Source: Phycisphaeraceae bacterium (GTDB taxonomy: Bacteria > Planctomycetota > Phycisphaerae > Phycisphaerales > UBA1924). Taken from it: DNA of 64,000 nucleotides. Below the pieces are notes generated by a model, which worked only from the letters and a program-made list of their open reading frames with translations, had not been told where the DNA came from and ran no database searches. This document shows, in pieces, positions 51,201 through 59,695 of the stretch (position 1 is the first letter of the stretch; each line of letters begins with the position of its first letter). Location of the stretch: the NCBI GenBank assembly GCA_020639235.1, contig JACKHC010000001.1, positions 558,001 through 622,000 of the forward strand, given 5' to 3'. The translations under genes were made by a program, and so were the position numbers.

Positions 51201-52139
51201 GAGCCGATCCTCAGCAACTCGGTGATCGATAACTCGGACGGCACCTACTTCCTCCGCGTGTCGGCCCCGATCTCGGCCTTCAACGGCCGGACGAGCCGCC
51301 TCGACGGCATCGGCATGCCGGTGATCTTCGTGGTTGAGTTGCCCGATGGCACGCGCTACGCGGCGTCTTCGGTGCTCACCTCGGTGAACGGCGCGCCGGT
51401 TCTCTTCAACCCGGCCAACCGCACGCAGGACGGCGATGAGGCCCCCGGCGTGACGACCTTCAACATCAACCTCGACAACGTCGGTCAGACGATGGTCTAC
51501 CCCGAGTGGAACCTCGTTCCGTTCGATCGTGCTTCGGGCTGGGCTTCCAGCGCGAACACCCGTCCGACGCTGCCCTCGGGCGTGTCTTCGGCGAACGTTG
51601 TGGTCGGCACCTCGCAGCCCTACACCAACCCGGTGTGCCAGTGGGTGATGTGGTACGACTCCTTCAATGAGGACGGCATCTGGAATGTTCAGGACGACGA
51701 CGACAACTTCTTCGACTCGATCGTTCTGGACCCGGATTGCTTCCCCTCGTTCTACTTCACCATGACGAACTTCGGCGTGCAGTTCGGCTCGTCGATGAAC
51801 AACCTGGTCGGCGGCTACGCCCTGGGCTTCTTCGTCAACAACGGCGCCCAGTACGGCATCAACCAGTTCGGTGCTCAGATCTCGCAGAGCAGCGTCTTCC
51901 CGGCGCCGTTCTCGAACTCGACGCAGAACCGCGGTTGGGTGCTGGCGACCATCACCAATGACTCGACGGCTGCGGGCTTCTTCACGGCCAACAGCAATAG
52001 CGACTACATCATCAAGTTCTTCAACGATGGCGACTCGCACAGCGTTGACAGCGCCTCGCCGGTCGGCGGCCCGACCAGCCCGAACGATCTGACTTCGATC
52101 GAAGGGCCCTGCGCTGCCTTCATCCACTACACCCGCTAA
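48222..52139 (+). CDS. Very large acidic secreted protein, possible surface-layer or matrix protein
   Basis: The product has 1305 residues. A signal peptide (cut near ATALA, residue 23) leads to an Asp-, Ala- and Thr-rich, strand-rich body with many acidic DxDGD-type segments, for example DLDGDGMQDA and DWDGDGDTFADG. The C-terminal third is less acidic, richer in Asn, Ser and Phe, and has several Trp/Tyr residues. No PAPG tail or membrane anchor is at the end (CAAFIHYTR). Unlike neighbouring genes it uses C-ending codons (GAC, AAC, ATC, GGC) even though the + strand here is G-rich, a mark of strong expression. A strong terminator follows. I infer an abundant extracellular or surface structural protein, perhaps exported by the type II system downstream. 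No known S-layer domain is recognised. Confidence 0.75.
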   Translation: MNRKLAGMLAAFAGLAVSATALAGGLDAMTIVQPVSGDDEFAGLDTIVTFDLAAGLNGTGQLITGENVDVSFNLLDVDGNVLFGPFAVALVGGAQNYNNAGMAGLQIDLGTVVFTGAFNNASVTGIELNVTTATGTGTTAAFDGADEANDQILAKDGTAPTLLDVFINDDGDAAFFVFDSPLNVNDAANDDNQTVIANVDATDFQIDTVNAFDGTEGNPAGLSNFTFLAGSNFTTIRCDRNAGTSDLDSGTFVRAFFDAGDMAMHDIFDVVGNQADDTAVSAGPLTPLAIESAEFVKAVPAFGGVVAEALKITFNNSVTDAGTADFYSFLSDGDLGSLEIQNPVIDPDNPRCVLLDVDANFDFVGIAANGTTTEGDVVQVVGDADDGTTDPADIFGQDFLGSDTVDIDDGIEPQFLFVSFHDLDGDGMQDAAAMVFNESMDSTTSTDGLELTANDGQTVFPAQLIDPVTGELVEAETSIMAGEEDVPFTVSVGSVDADLSGEIEDDEVNNAIILSYDPDTYDWDGDGDTFADGDDDEAKPGTADFDVLTVDYTAMDGEIADASGNAYTSDETESTGTDRAPAVLLLAKRFTGDNQNFGSNDQCFGEADGDLGDQEDNDRLAMYFSEDVFDDDFEGTRFRYTGGNIFGESDDDLQDISDNCVTLDFDSGSADPNELVDGVDLSVLSDNGLVDDDGNPVGEQSATVMDCEAPYAALISTINGDTVDGAFLIDSNDDGFADEIRIQMTQAIDEATLDVSDFEIDPGTVTGVGVSSSDARVIVISITDNVVSMDQEIDITYVGSDDDTPIASIDGVEISQKDSGITAQAVELPDFETETVAIQEFGGTITLGGEPAPIGTKIVAMIAKPRCGFIEATHNNVTFQYRVGGLSTENSGGTSGSSSLTAFTNWFLGLENFVYLLRDSDNEQYFDNDKDDTIVGDAIVIKFNSNNISNITFTGTGESSSEKVTGGKLDFYWDVLRSSNGSIGALFQSGVGFEPILSNSVIDNSDGTYFLRVSAPISAFNGRTSRLDGIGMPVIFVVELPDGTRYAASSVLTSVNGAPVLFNPANRTQDGDEAPGVTTFNINLDNVGQTMVYPEWNLVPFDRASGWASSANTRPTLPSGVSSANVVVGTSQPYTNPVCQWVMWYDSFNEDGIWNVQDDDDNFFDSIVLDPDCFPSFYFTMTNFGVQFGSSMNNLVGGYALGFFVNNGAQYGINQFGAQISQSSVFPAPFSNSTQNRGWVLATITNDSTAAGFFTANSNSDYIIKFFNDGDSHSVDSASPVGGPTSPNDLTSIEGPCAAFIHYTR

Positions 52140-52173
52140 GCGTCGGCCGAATGGCTGAATGAATAGCACCCAC

Positions 52174-52211
52174 GCGGGGGCCTCTTTCGAGGGGCCCCCG
52201 CTTTCATTTTT
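52174..52211 (+). terminator. Strong terminator after the large secreted-protein gene
   Basis: A GC-rich stem, GCGGGGGCC (52174–52182) with GGCCCCCGC (52193–52201), has a loop containing CTTTC, followed by TTTCATTTTT. It isolates the large gene from the dockerin gene. Confidence 0.9.
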
Positions 52212-52273
52212 GGTTGTGCGTGCGGCTAACGGCGCGTTATGGCGGTAGGATTGTGGTACACGGAGGTGCGCAC

Positions 52274-53017
52274 ATGAACGGGCGACTCGGCGTCGGGGCT
52301 CTTGCGGGGATGGCGATCTTGATGGGCGCGTGCGAGTGCGCGGTGGCGCAGTTCGGCGTGCCGGGCTCGACGCTGGTGCGCGAGCGGGTGGTGGGGATCG
52401 TGATCTCGGATGAGGGGTTCCCGGTACCCGAGCCGGGTGATCAGATCGGCGCTTTCGATGGTGAGTTGCTGGTGGGGCGGTTCGTGTTCGAGGCGGGGGG
52501 CGGCGATGGGGGCGATGGCGGCGATCAGCCGGGCGGTGAGGCGCTGGGGGACAACGAGTTCTCGATCTTGGTGTACGGGGACAACCCCTCGACGGAGGAT
52601 CGGGACGGCGCGCGGCAGGAGGCGGTGATCACCTTCAAGTTCTTCGACTCGGGGACGGAGGTGATCACGAACATGCGTACGCAGAACAACCAGGGCGAGC
52701 GCGCGGTGTATCGGTATCGCGGGGTGGAGGCGCCCCCGATCGATATTCTGCCGATCGATCTGACGCCGACGCGGAGTTTCAATCTTCGCTTGACCGACAG
52801 CGCGGGCGATGGCGGGGGCGGGGGCGGCGGCGAGGGGGGCGAGGGGTATGACGTGAACGGCGACGGCGTGATCAACGACAAGGATGTGGTGATCGTGCTT
52901 CGGGCGATATCGGGGGCGCAGATCACGATGAGCGACGGGGAGTTGGCGGCTGCGGACGTGAACGACGACGGGCTGGTGAACACGCAGGACGCGATCGCGA
53001 TCATGCGGAACAAGTGA
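52274..53017 (+). CDS. Dockerin-type secreted protein
   Basis: The start at 52274 has GGAGGT seven bases upstream. The 247-residue product has a signal peptide (cut near CAVAQ, residue 25), a body of about 150 residues, a glycine-rich linker (about residues 177–190), and a dockerin type I-like pair of calcium loops at the C-terminus: YDVNGDGVINDKDVVIVLRA and AADVNDDGLVNTQDAIAIM. Dockerins bind cohesins in cellulosomes and other scaffolds. No cohesin domain is recognised in the window, but the large secreted protein next to it is a candidate partner. It may be a substrate of the adjacent secretion system. Confidence 0.85.
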   Translation: MNGRLGVGALAGMAILMGACECAVAQFGVPGSTLVRERVVGIVISDEGFPVPEPGDQIGAFDGELLVGRFVFEAGGGDGGDGGDQPGGEALGDNEFSILVYGDNPSTEDRDGARQEAVITFKFFDSGTEVITNMRTQNNQGERAVYRYRGVEAPPIDILPIDLTPTRSFNLRLTDSAGDGGGGGGGEGGEGYDVNGDGVINDKDVVIVLRAISGAQITMSDGELAAADVNDDGLVNTQDAIAIMRNK

Positions 53018-53101
53018 GTATTCGGCGTGGGCGTGATGCCCAAGCGGGTAAAGGGTTGTCGATCGGCTCGCGTCATGCCGCTCGCCGGGAGTAGCGGGAG
53101 C

Positions 53102-53692
53102 ATGCAGGATTGGTCCATTGAAGAGGCACGCTCGGCGGGGGAAGCCGCTTGCCGTGCGCGGGTGACGCGGCGCGGATTCACCTTGCTCGAGATGATTTTC
53201 GTGCTGGCGGTCGCGGCGCTGATGATGGGCGTGGCGGCGAGCGCGATGATGCGGAGCGAGTCGGGTTCGGCGCGGGCGCGTCGGGGGCTTGCCGATGTGG
53301 TGATGCTTCTGCGCGAGGCGCGGGCGGACGCGATGGTGCGGCGCGAGACGGTGGTGGTGGAGCTGCGTCGTGATGCGGGCGTGGGGGCCGGGGCGATGGT
53401 GCTCGCGAGGGCGGGCGGCGATCGGGGGGATCGCGCGGTGGACCTCGGGAGTCTTTGGCTGCTGGATGCGTCGGGGATGTGGGCGGAGTCGGCGCGGGTG
53501 GGGTTCGACTCGAGCGGGCGTAGTGATGCGCGCGGGTGGCGGTTTGCGGAACGCGAGGGGTCGCGGAGCGGTAGAATCGCGTGGTTGATCGTGTTTGATC
53601 CGGTGTCGGGCGAGGCGCGCCTGGCGGAGGGGGACGGATCGGTCGCGGGTGATGAGCGGTGGGGGGAGGGCGCGGCGGAACTCGCGCCATAG
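53102..53692 (+). CDS. gspH: Type II secretion pseudopilin GspH-like
   Basis: The product has 196 residues. A leader ends in RRGFTLLEMIFVLAVAALMM, the standard pseudopilin cleavage site with Glu+5 (LLEM), followed by the helix and a mostly helical-strand body without major insertions. The ATG at 53102 is chosen but the start is uncertain: GTG 53161 or ATG 53075 are also possible, and the longer leader is unusual. It heads the secretion operon, separated by only 10 bases from the next gene. GspH is a minor pseudopilin. Confidence 0.75.
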   Translation: MQDWSIEEARSAGEAACRARVTRRGFTLLEMIFVLAVAALMMGVAASAMMRSESGSARARRGLADVVMLLREARADAMVRRETVVVELRRDAGVGAGAMVLARAGGDRGDRAVDLGSLWLLDASGMWAESARVGFDSSGRSDARGWRFAEREGSRSGRIAWLIVFDPVSGEARLAEGDGSVAGDERWGEGAAELAP

Positions 53693-53701
53693 GGAGTAAG
53701 C

Positions 53702-54136
53702 ATGATGCGGACACGGACGGTGATGCGTGGTGCGGTGGGCTTTACGCTGCTGGAGATGCTGCTGGTGGTCGCGATTCTGGCGTTGCTTGCGGCGCTGGTG
53801 GGGAGCCGGCTGGTCGGCGCTTTCGGGGGCGCGCAGGTGAAGACGACCAATGCGCAGTTGTCGCTGCTGACATCGAGCGTGGATCAGTTCAAGTTGTCGG
53901 TGGGGCGGTATCCGTCGGTGGATGAGGGGTTCCGGGTGCTGCTGGAGAAGCCGCAGGCCGACGCGGAGAAGTGGACGGGGCCGTACCTGAACAAGGAGTC
54001 GATCCCGAAGGACGGATGGGGGCACGAGTTCGTGTACCAGGTTGATGAGAAGTGGGGGTACCGGATCATCTCGTACGGCGCGGACGGCAAGCCGGGCGGC
54101 GAGGGCGAGAACGCGGATCTGGACAACCGTTCATGA
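53702..54136 (+). CDS. gspG: Type II secretion major pseudopilin GspG
   Basis: The 144-residue protein has a leader ending in GAVGFTLLEMLLVVAILALL and a body with the GspG calcium-site signature DGWGHEFVYQV... SYGADGKPGGEGENADLDN. This ending is diagnostic for GspG. The start has GGGAG upstream, and the second Met is two codons later. It is the main subunit of the pseudopilus, and it overlaps gspE by ATGA. Confidence 0.93.
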   Translation: MMRTRTVMRGAVGFTLLEMLLVVAILALLAALVGSRLVGAFGGAQVKTTNAQLSLLTSSVDQFKLSVGRYPSVDEGFRVLLEKPQADAEKWTGPYLNKESIPKDGWGHEFVYQVDEKWGYRIISYGADGKPGGEGENADLDNRS

Positions 54137-55827
54137 GCACGGGGGTGGCGATGGCGAGCGGCGGGCTGCGGTATGACGCGCGTGCCTTTGCGAAGCGATT
54201 GACCGAGTCGGGTCAGTTGTCGGAGCAGGATGTGCGTCTGGCGGAGGAGGTTTCGCGTCAGAACCGCCAGAGCCAGTTGAAGTCGGTGCTTGATCTTGGG
54301 TTGATGGGCGAGGATGCGCTGGCGGAGTCGCTGGCGTCGTTTATGGGTCTGGCGCGGTGGGACGGTGAGGAGGAACGCGGGGAGTTGACCGATGCGCTGC
54401 CCGCGGCGTTCATGCGCGAGAACGGCGTGTTGGTGCTGCGCGAGTTCGTGGAGGGGGATACGGCGGAGAGCGCCGGCGCGGGGGCGACGGTTGTGGTGGT
54501 GACGGACCCGTCGGACCGGATGGTTCTGGGGCCGATGGTTTCGCGTTTCTCGGATGGCGCGCAGTGGAAGATCGGGACGCTCAAGGATGTGCGCCGGTTC
54601 CTCGAGGATCGCGAGAGCGAGGTCGATGGGGAGGAGTCTGACGGCGGGCGGGTGGATGTTGCTGGTGAGGTGGCGCAGCTGCGTGATCTGGCGAGCGAGG
54701 CGCCGGTGATCCGGTTCTTCAATCAGGTGGTGGAGCGCGCGATGGACCTTGGCGCTTCGGATATTCACCTGGAGCGGTTTGATCGCCGGACGGCGCTGCG
54801 GTTCCGGGTGGACGGGATGCTGATCGATCAGCCCGCGCCGGCGGCGGCGATGTACGAGCCGCTGCTGTGCCGCGTGAAGATTCTGTCGTCATTGGATATC
54901 GCCGAGCGCCGGCGTGCGCAGGACGGCCGGATTCAGATGCGGATGCGCGGCCGCATGGTGGACATGCGCGTGAGCATCGTGCCGACGCTGTACGGCCAGG
55001 ACGCGGCGATTCGTCTGCAGGATCGCGCGCGGCTGGCGGGGATCGAGCTGCGCGATCTGGGTTTCAGCGATGCGCACATCGGGTTACTGCGGCAGGCGGC
55101 GGCGCAGAGCCACGGGATTCTCTTGATCACGGGGCCGACGGGATCGGGCAAGACGACGACGCTGTATTCGCTGTTGCGCGAGATGGTGACGGGGGACCGG
55201 AAGGTCGTGACGGTGGAGGACCCGGTCGAGTACTCGATGGACGGCGTGAATCAGATTCAGGTGAACGCGTCGATCGGGCTGACCTTCGGGACGACGCTCC
55301 GGCACATTTTGCGGCACGATCCGGATGTGATTCTTGTTGGCGAGATTCGCGACAAGGAAACGGCGGACATGGCGTTTCAGTCGGCGCTGACGGGTCACAT
55401 GGTGTTGTCGACTCTGCACACGAACGATGTGCCGGCGACGTTTGTGCGCCTGGTGGATATGGGCGTCGAGCCGTACCTGGTGAACGCGGCGGTGGAGGGC
55501 GTTTCGGCGCAGCGGCTTGTGCGGAAGGTGTGCGAGCACTGCCGGAACGCGGACGATGCGCGGGGCGCATGCAAGAAGTGCGGGGGGCTTGGGTATCGGG
55601 GTCGGGTGGCGATTATGGAGTTCTCGCGGGTGACGACGGGCGTGAAGCGGGCGATGCTGGGCGGGGCGGAGGAGCACGCGATTCGGGCGGCGCTGGAGGG
55701 CGAGGGGTTCGAGACGATGGTGCGCGAGGGCGATCGGCTCATCGCGGAGGGCGTGACGGATCGGGCCGAGATCGCGCGGGTGCTGGGGCACGCGGGATCG
55801 GCGGGGCTTGATGATGTTTCGGGGTGA
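54133..55827 (+). CDS. gspE: Type II secretion ATPase GspE
   Basis: A 564-residue ATPase. N-terminal N1-like domain (about residues 10–170), Walker A GPTGSGKTTTLYSLL (about 336–350), Asp box DVILVGEIRDKETAD, and the TGHMVLSTLHTND His box. It carries the GspE/PilB-type zinc tetracysteine motif CEHCRNADDARGACKKCG (about 476–493). The start at 54133 is fixed by the ATGA overlap with gspG. It energises pseudopilus assembly. Confidence 0.94.
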   Translation: MSTGVAMASGGLRYDARAFAKRLTESGQLSEQDVRLAEEVSRQNRQSQLKSVLDLGLMGEDALAESLASFMGLARWDGEEERGELTDALPAAFMRENGVLVLREFVEGDTAESAGAGATVVVVTDPSDRMVLGPMVSRFSDGAQWKIGTLKDVRRFLEDRESEVDGEESDGGRVDVAGEVAQLRDLASEAPVIRFFNQVVERAMDLGASDIHLERFDRRTALRFRVDGMLIDQPAPAAAMYEPLLCRVKILSSLDIAERRRAQDGRIQMRMRGRMVDMRVSIVPTLYGQDAAIRLQDRARLAGIELRDLGFSDAHIGLLRQAAAQSHGILLITGPTGSGKTTTLYSLLREMVTGDRKVVTVEDPVEYSMDGVNQIQVNASIGLTFGTTLRHILRHDPDVILVGEIRDKETADMAFQSALTGHMVLSTLHTNDVPATFVRLVDMGVEPYLVNAAVEGVSAQRLVRKVCEHCRNADDARGACKKCGGLGYRGRVAIMEFSRVTTGVKRAMLGGAEEHAIRAALEGEGFETMVREGDRLIAEGVTDRAEIARVLGHAGSAGLDDVSG

Positions 55828-55836
55828 TGAGCGCTG

Positions 55837-57048
55837 ATGCGATTCGCGTACACGGCCATTCCGATTTCGAATGCCGGCTCCTCGGCGGTGGAGGGGATGC
55901 GCGACGCGATGGACGAGCGGTCGCTGCGCGACGAGCTGCGACGGGACGGGATGATCGCGATTCGCGTGCGCCCGGTGCGGATCGGGGACGCGATTCGTGA
56001 GGCGCTGAGCCCGGACCGGATTCGGAGGGGCGACTCGGCGTGGTTCTTCTCGACGCTCTCGACGCTGCTGGCGGCGAAGGTGAGCGCGGAGTCGGCGCTG
56101 GGGACGATGCAGGAACTGGCGCCGTCGGCGCGGGCGGGGGGCGCGTGCCGGGATGTGCGGGAGTCGCTTCGCGGCGGCTCGACGCTTGCGGATGCGGTGG
56201 CGGGCGTAAAGGGGCTGGCGAGCGCAGCGCATGTGGCGCTGCTCAAGAGCGGGCAGGCGTCGGGGCGGCTGGATCATGTGGTGGCGCTGGTGGATCGCTC
56301 GATCGCGGCGGGGCAGAAGTTGCGTCGGACGGTGGTGTCGCGGTTGATCTACCCGGCGATTCTGATGCTTGCTGCCGTGATGGCGTTGTGGTTCATCTCG
56401 ACCTGGGTGATTCCCAAGTTCCGCGAGACGCTTCAGGCGCTGGGGGGCGAGATGCCGGCGGTGACGGAGTTCACGATGGCGGCGGCCGGCGTGATCATGT
56501 GGGCGGCGCCGGTGCTGATGGTTGTTGCGGTAGCGGCGTATGGGCTGCGGGGGATGTGGCTCACGGGGCGGTTGCGTGAGGGCGTGTCGCGGCGGGCGCT
56601 GGGGATGCCAGTGGTGGGGCCGTTGGTGTGGAACTCGCAGGGGGCGCTGGTGTCGGACATGATCGCGACGATGCTGGAGGGCGGGGCGGATGTGCTGAGC
56701 GGTATGGAGCAGGCGCAGGAGGTCGCGACGAGCCCGGAGATCGCGGCGCGGTTGAGTGCTGCGCGGAAGCGCGTGCGCGAGGGCGATGATGTGGGGGCGG
56801 CGCTGAAGGAGGAGGGCGTGTTGCCCCCGATGGCGGCGGCGGTGGTGCAGGTGGGGATTCGCGGGGGCGAGTTGATTTCGGGGTTGCGGCGCGCGACGGG
56901 GATCTGCCTGGAGCGGCAGGATCGGGTGACGCAGCGGCTTTTGACGCTCATGGAGCCGGCGGTGATTGTCTTCCTTGCGGGGACGGTGGGTTGGATCGTG
57001 TACAGTCTTGTGGTCGGGATGATGGCGATGAACGACTTCAGCGGTTGA
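55837..57048 (+). CDS. gspF: Type II secretion inner-membrane platform GspF
   Basis: The 403-residue protein has the two GspF domains: the first begins FFSTLSTLLAAKVSAESALG (about residues 69–88), the second SDMIATMLEGGADVLSGMEQ (about 271–290). Membrane helices lie near residues 165–185, 210–235 and 375–395 (AVIVFLAGTVGWIVYSLVVG). It begins 9 bases after gspE and anchors the ATPase. It is more divergent from PilC at 44726 than expected of a recent duplicate. Confidence 0.9.
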   Translation: MRFAYTAIPISNAGSSAVEGMRDAMDERSLRDELRRDGMIAIRVRPVRIGDAIREALSPDRIRRGDSAWFFSTLSTLLAAKVSAESALGTMQELAPSARAGGACRDVRESLRGGSTLADAVAGVKGLASAAHVALLKSGQASGRLDHVVALVDRSIAAGQKLRRTVVSRLIYPAILMLAAVMALWFISTWVIPKFRETLQALGGEMPAVTEFTMAAAGVIMWAAPVLMVVAVAAYGLRGMWLTGRLREGVSRRALGMPVVGPLVWNSQGALVSDMIATMLEGGADVLSGMEQAQEVATSPEIAARLSAARKRVREGDDVGAALKEEGVLPPMAAAVVQVGIRGGELISGLRRATGICLERQDRVTQRLLTLMEPAVIVFLAGTVGWIVYSLVVGMMAMNDFSG

Positions 57049-57077
57049 CACCGAGCGATGTCACGGAGGATTGGCCC

Positions 57078-59288
57078 ATGTTGCGGAGCACGAAGGGCGT
57101 CGGGGGGGTCGGGGGATTCGGCGCGGCGATGATGATCGCGATGGCGGGGTTGGGGGTCGGGATGGTTGGGGGTTGCGCGAGCACGGCGCCTGTTGTTGAA
57201 GCGCGGGCGAAGCCCGCGCCGGTGGGGGTGCGCCGGCCGCAGGTGTATGAGCGTGCGCGTCGCCCGATTACCGAGATTATTTCGGCGCCGACGCTTCGGG
57301 GCCGGGTGTATCCGGGGCCGCGGCTGGTGAGTTCGATGACCTTGCGCGCACCGCAGGCGCCCGCGGCGGCGGACTCGTCGGCGATCGGCGAGCTCGGTGG
57401 CGAGTTGATCGAGGTGAAGCTTGCGACGAACGGCGCTTCGCCGGCGGATGTGCTGCGGACGCTGCTTGGTGATTTCCTAGGTCGTGACTTTGTGATCGAT
57501 CCGAAGGTGATGGACGCGAAAGAGTCGATGACGATGAACATCGACCGCGAGATGACGCGGCGCGAGGTGATGGACCTGGCGTATTCGCTGACGGGCGCGT
57601 TCGGGTGGATCATCGAGGACCGGGACGGCGTGCTGTTCGTTCGCCCCGAGGCGAGCATGATGAAGGTCGAGAGCGCGCCGGTGATCCGCGCGCGGGCGTC
57701 GATGCCGGACGGCGCGCCGGTGGTGCGCGTGATGCGGCTCAATACGCTTGCGATCAAGAGTGACGATCCGCTCTATAAAGAGATGCTGAGTTCGGGGGGG
57801 AAGATTCTGGTGTCGGGCCAGACGGTGATGATTATCGATCGCGGCACGAATGTGGACCGGTTGTCGCGGCTGATCGAGATTCTGGACCGCCCGGTGTTCG
57901 ACGGCGCGGAGATTCTGAGTTACCGCCTGGGTTCGGTGACGGGGGCGGAGGCGGCGGGGACGCTCAACACGATCACGGGCTCGACGCAGGCGGGCGGGTT
58001 CGCGCCGCTGGTGACCTTTGTGGGAGTGGGGCAGACGCCGCGGCTGCTTGCGATCACGCGGGATGCTTCGCTCCGCGGCCAGATCAATGATCTGGTGGCG
58101 TCGGTGGATCAGCCGCCGGAGACGAGCGAGCGGTACCACTTCCTGTATCGGATTCAGTATTACGACCCGGATGCGCTGAACAGTCTGATGCGGAGTCTGT
58201 TGCTTGAGCACATCGAGGAGGGCGCGGAGCAGCGGAGCCCGGAGTCGACCAAGATTCGGATCACGCACGACGCGACGGCGCGGCTGATGACCTTCCGTTG
58301 CACGATGGCGGAGTACGAGGACATCCTGCGGATTCTGCAGGCGGTGGATCGTCCTCCGGCGCAGGTGCAGCTCGATACGACGATCGCGGAGGTGCAGCTG
58401 ACGGGGCGGTTGCAGCTGGGCGTGGAGTCGTTCCTGCAAGGGCTGGAGATCGACAAGCTCGGAACGATCGAGTTGAGCGCGACGCCGGGATTGCCGGCGA
58501 CGCCGTCGGTGTCGGCGTTCCTTGTGGGGTCGGACGGGTTCATGGTGTTCCAGGCGCTGGAGAACGAGGGGTCGGCGAAGATCCTGCAGCGTCCGAACAT
58601 CACGGCGATGGACGGCGCGGAGGCGGAGTTCCAGGTGGGTGGGGAGACGCCGATCGTGAAGGCGGACATCGACACGACGGTGCAGAACCAGGGGAGTACT
58701 GGGATTCGTCGTGAGATCGAGTACCGCGACACGGGCGTGATTCTCAAGGCGCAGCCGCGGATTCTTGAGTCCGGGACGGTGGTGCTGACGATTGATCTCG
58801 AGATCAATGATGTTGGGGCGCAGACGGACCTGGGCCCGGAGTTCACAACGCGTTCGTACAAGAGCACGGTGATCGTGCCGCATGGCATGACGCTGATTCT
58901 TGCCGGTGTGATCAATGACGAGACGCGGAGGGCGCGGACGCAGGTGCCGGGCCTGGGGAGCGTGCCGGTGATCGGCGATGCGTTTGCGAGTCAGGACAAC
59001 CGTGACGAGCGGACGGAGTTGTTCATGGCGATCACGCCGACGATCGTGACGGACCCGATGGTGCATTCGATCGCGACGAGCGAGTTTCTGGAGGCGACGA
59101 GCGGGATCGGGATCATGCTCGCGGAGCATATGAACGACCTGCCGCGTGGCGCGGGGCTGGTGATTCCGGACGAGTGGGGCGAGACGCCGGTGGCGCCGGA
59201 GGAGATCGTGCCCGAGCCGATGCCGGAGATGCCCGAGGGTTTCAACGAGATGTTCGAGCAGATGCGGAACCTGGAGAAGCCGGTGTGA
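57078..59288 (+). CDS. gspD: Type II secretion outer-membrane secretin GspD
   Basis: The 736-residue secretin starts at ATG 57078 (GGAGG eight bases upstream) with a lipoprotein signal whose lipobox is VGGC. N-terminal ring-forming domains (NO/N1-like; DVLRTLLGDFLGRDFVIDP) precede the C-terminal secretin core (VQLDTTIAEVQLTGRL), ending VPGLGSVPVIGDAF, the family hallmark. The multimer forms the outer-membrane gate. The operon has no separate GspS pilotin gene within view, and the lipoprotein signal may replace it. Confidence 0.93.
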   Translation: MLRSTKGVGGVGGFGAAMMIAMAGLGVGMVGGCASTAPVVEARAKPAPVGVRRPQVYERARRPITEIISAPTLRGRVYPGPRLVSSMTLRAPQAPAAADSSAIGELGGELIEVKLATNGASPADVLRTLLGDFLGRDFVIDPKVMDAKESMTMNIDREMTRREVMDLAYSLTGAFGWIIEDRDGVLFVRPEASMMKVESAPVIRARASMPDGAPVVRVMRLNTLAIKSDDPLYKEMLSSGGKILVSGQTVMIIDRGTNVDRLSRLIEILDRPVFDGAEILSYRLGSVTGAEAAGTLNTITGSTQAGGFAPLVTFVGVGQTPRLLAITRDASLRGQINDLVASVDQPPETSERYHFLYRIQYYDPDALNSLMRSLLLEHIEEGAEQRSPESTKIRITHDATARLMTFRCTMAEYEDILRILQAVDRPPAQVQLDTTIAEVQLTGRLQLGVESFLQGLEIDKLGTIELSATPGLPATPSVSAFLVGSDGFMVFQALENEGSAKILQRPNITAMDGAEAEFQVGGETPIVKADIDTTVQNQGSTGIRREIEYRDTGVILKAQPRILESGTVVLTIDLEINDVGAQTDLGPEFTTRSYKSTVIVPHGMTLILAGVINDETRRARTQVPGLGSVPVIGDAFASQDNRDERTELFMAITPTIVTDPMVHSIATSEFLEATSGIGIMLAEHMNDLPRGAGLVIPDEWGETPVAPEEIVPEPMPEMPEGFNEMFEQMRNLEKPV

Positions 59289-59695
59289 TGGCGCGGGGGG
59301 TGAGAGCGCGCGTCGGGTTTACGCTGCTGGAGTGCCTGCTGGCGATCGCGATCGTTTCGGGCGTGTTGATCGCGCTGCTGGCGATGCGGTCTGCGTCGAT
59401 TCGTGATCGCAACGAGTTGGCCGCGATGCAGCGGATGGACCGGGAGGCGGAGGCGCTGTTCCAGATGTTCGTGACGGGGGCGGTCGAGACGCCGGATGTG
59501 GACCGCGAGCGGCGGACGATCACTTATTCGGGTGCGTATCTCGGGAATGCGTACCGCGCGGTGCGGGAGGTGCGCGAGGTCGCCAACCCCGTGCGGCGCG
59601 GCGGCGGCGATGAGGGGCTGGCGGCGACGGTGCCGGTGTACGCGTACACGCTGACCTACAGGGGGAAGGTGTACGAGTTTGATTGGATCCGATGA
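59288..59695 (+). CDS. gspI: GspI-like pseudopilin
   Basis: The 135-residue product starts with leader MARGVRARV and site GFTLLECLLAIAIVSGV; Glu+5 is present (LLEC). GspI is the minor pseudopilin that starts the tip complex. It overlaps gspD by one base (TGATG). The body is short and has a TYSGAYLGN strand. The assignment to I (against H or J) rests on length and position, directly before the J-type gene. Confidence 0.8.
   Translation: MARGVRARVGFTLLECLLAIAIVSGVLIALLAMRSASIRDRNELAAMQRMDREAEALFQMFVTGAVETPDVDRERRTITYSGAYLGNAYRAVREVREVANPVRRGGGDEGLAATVPVYAYTLTYRGKVYEFDWIR

Noticed and set aside
48432..52169. 1245-residue open frame opposite the large secreted-protein gene
   Set aside because: The sense frame has a signal peptide, ribosome site, codon bias and terminator; the antisense frame is open only because of codon composition.
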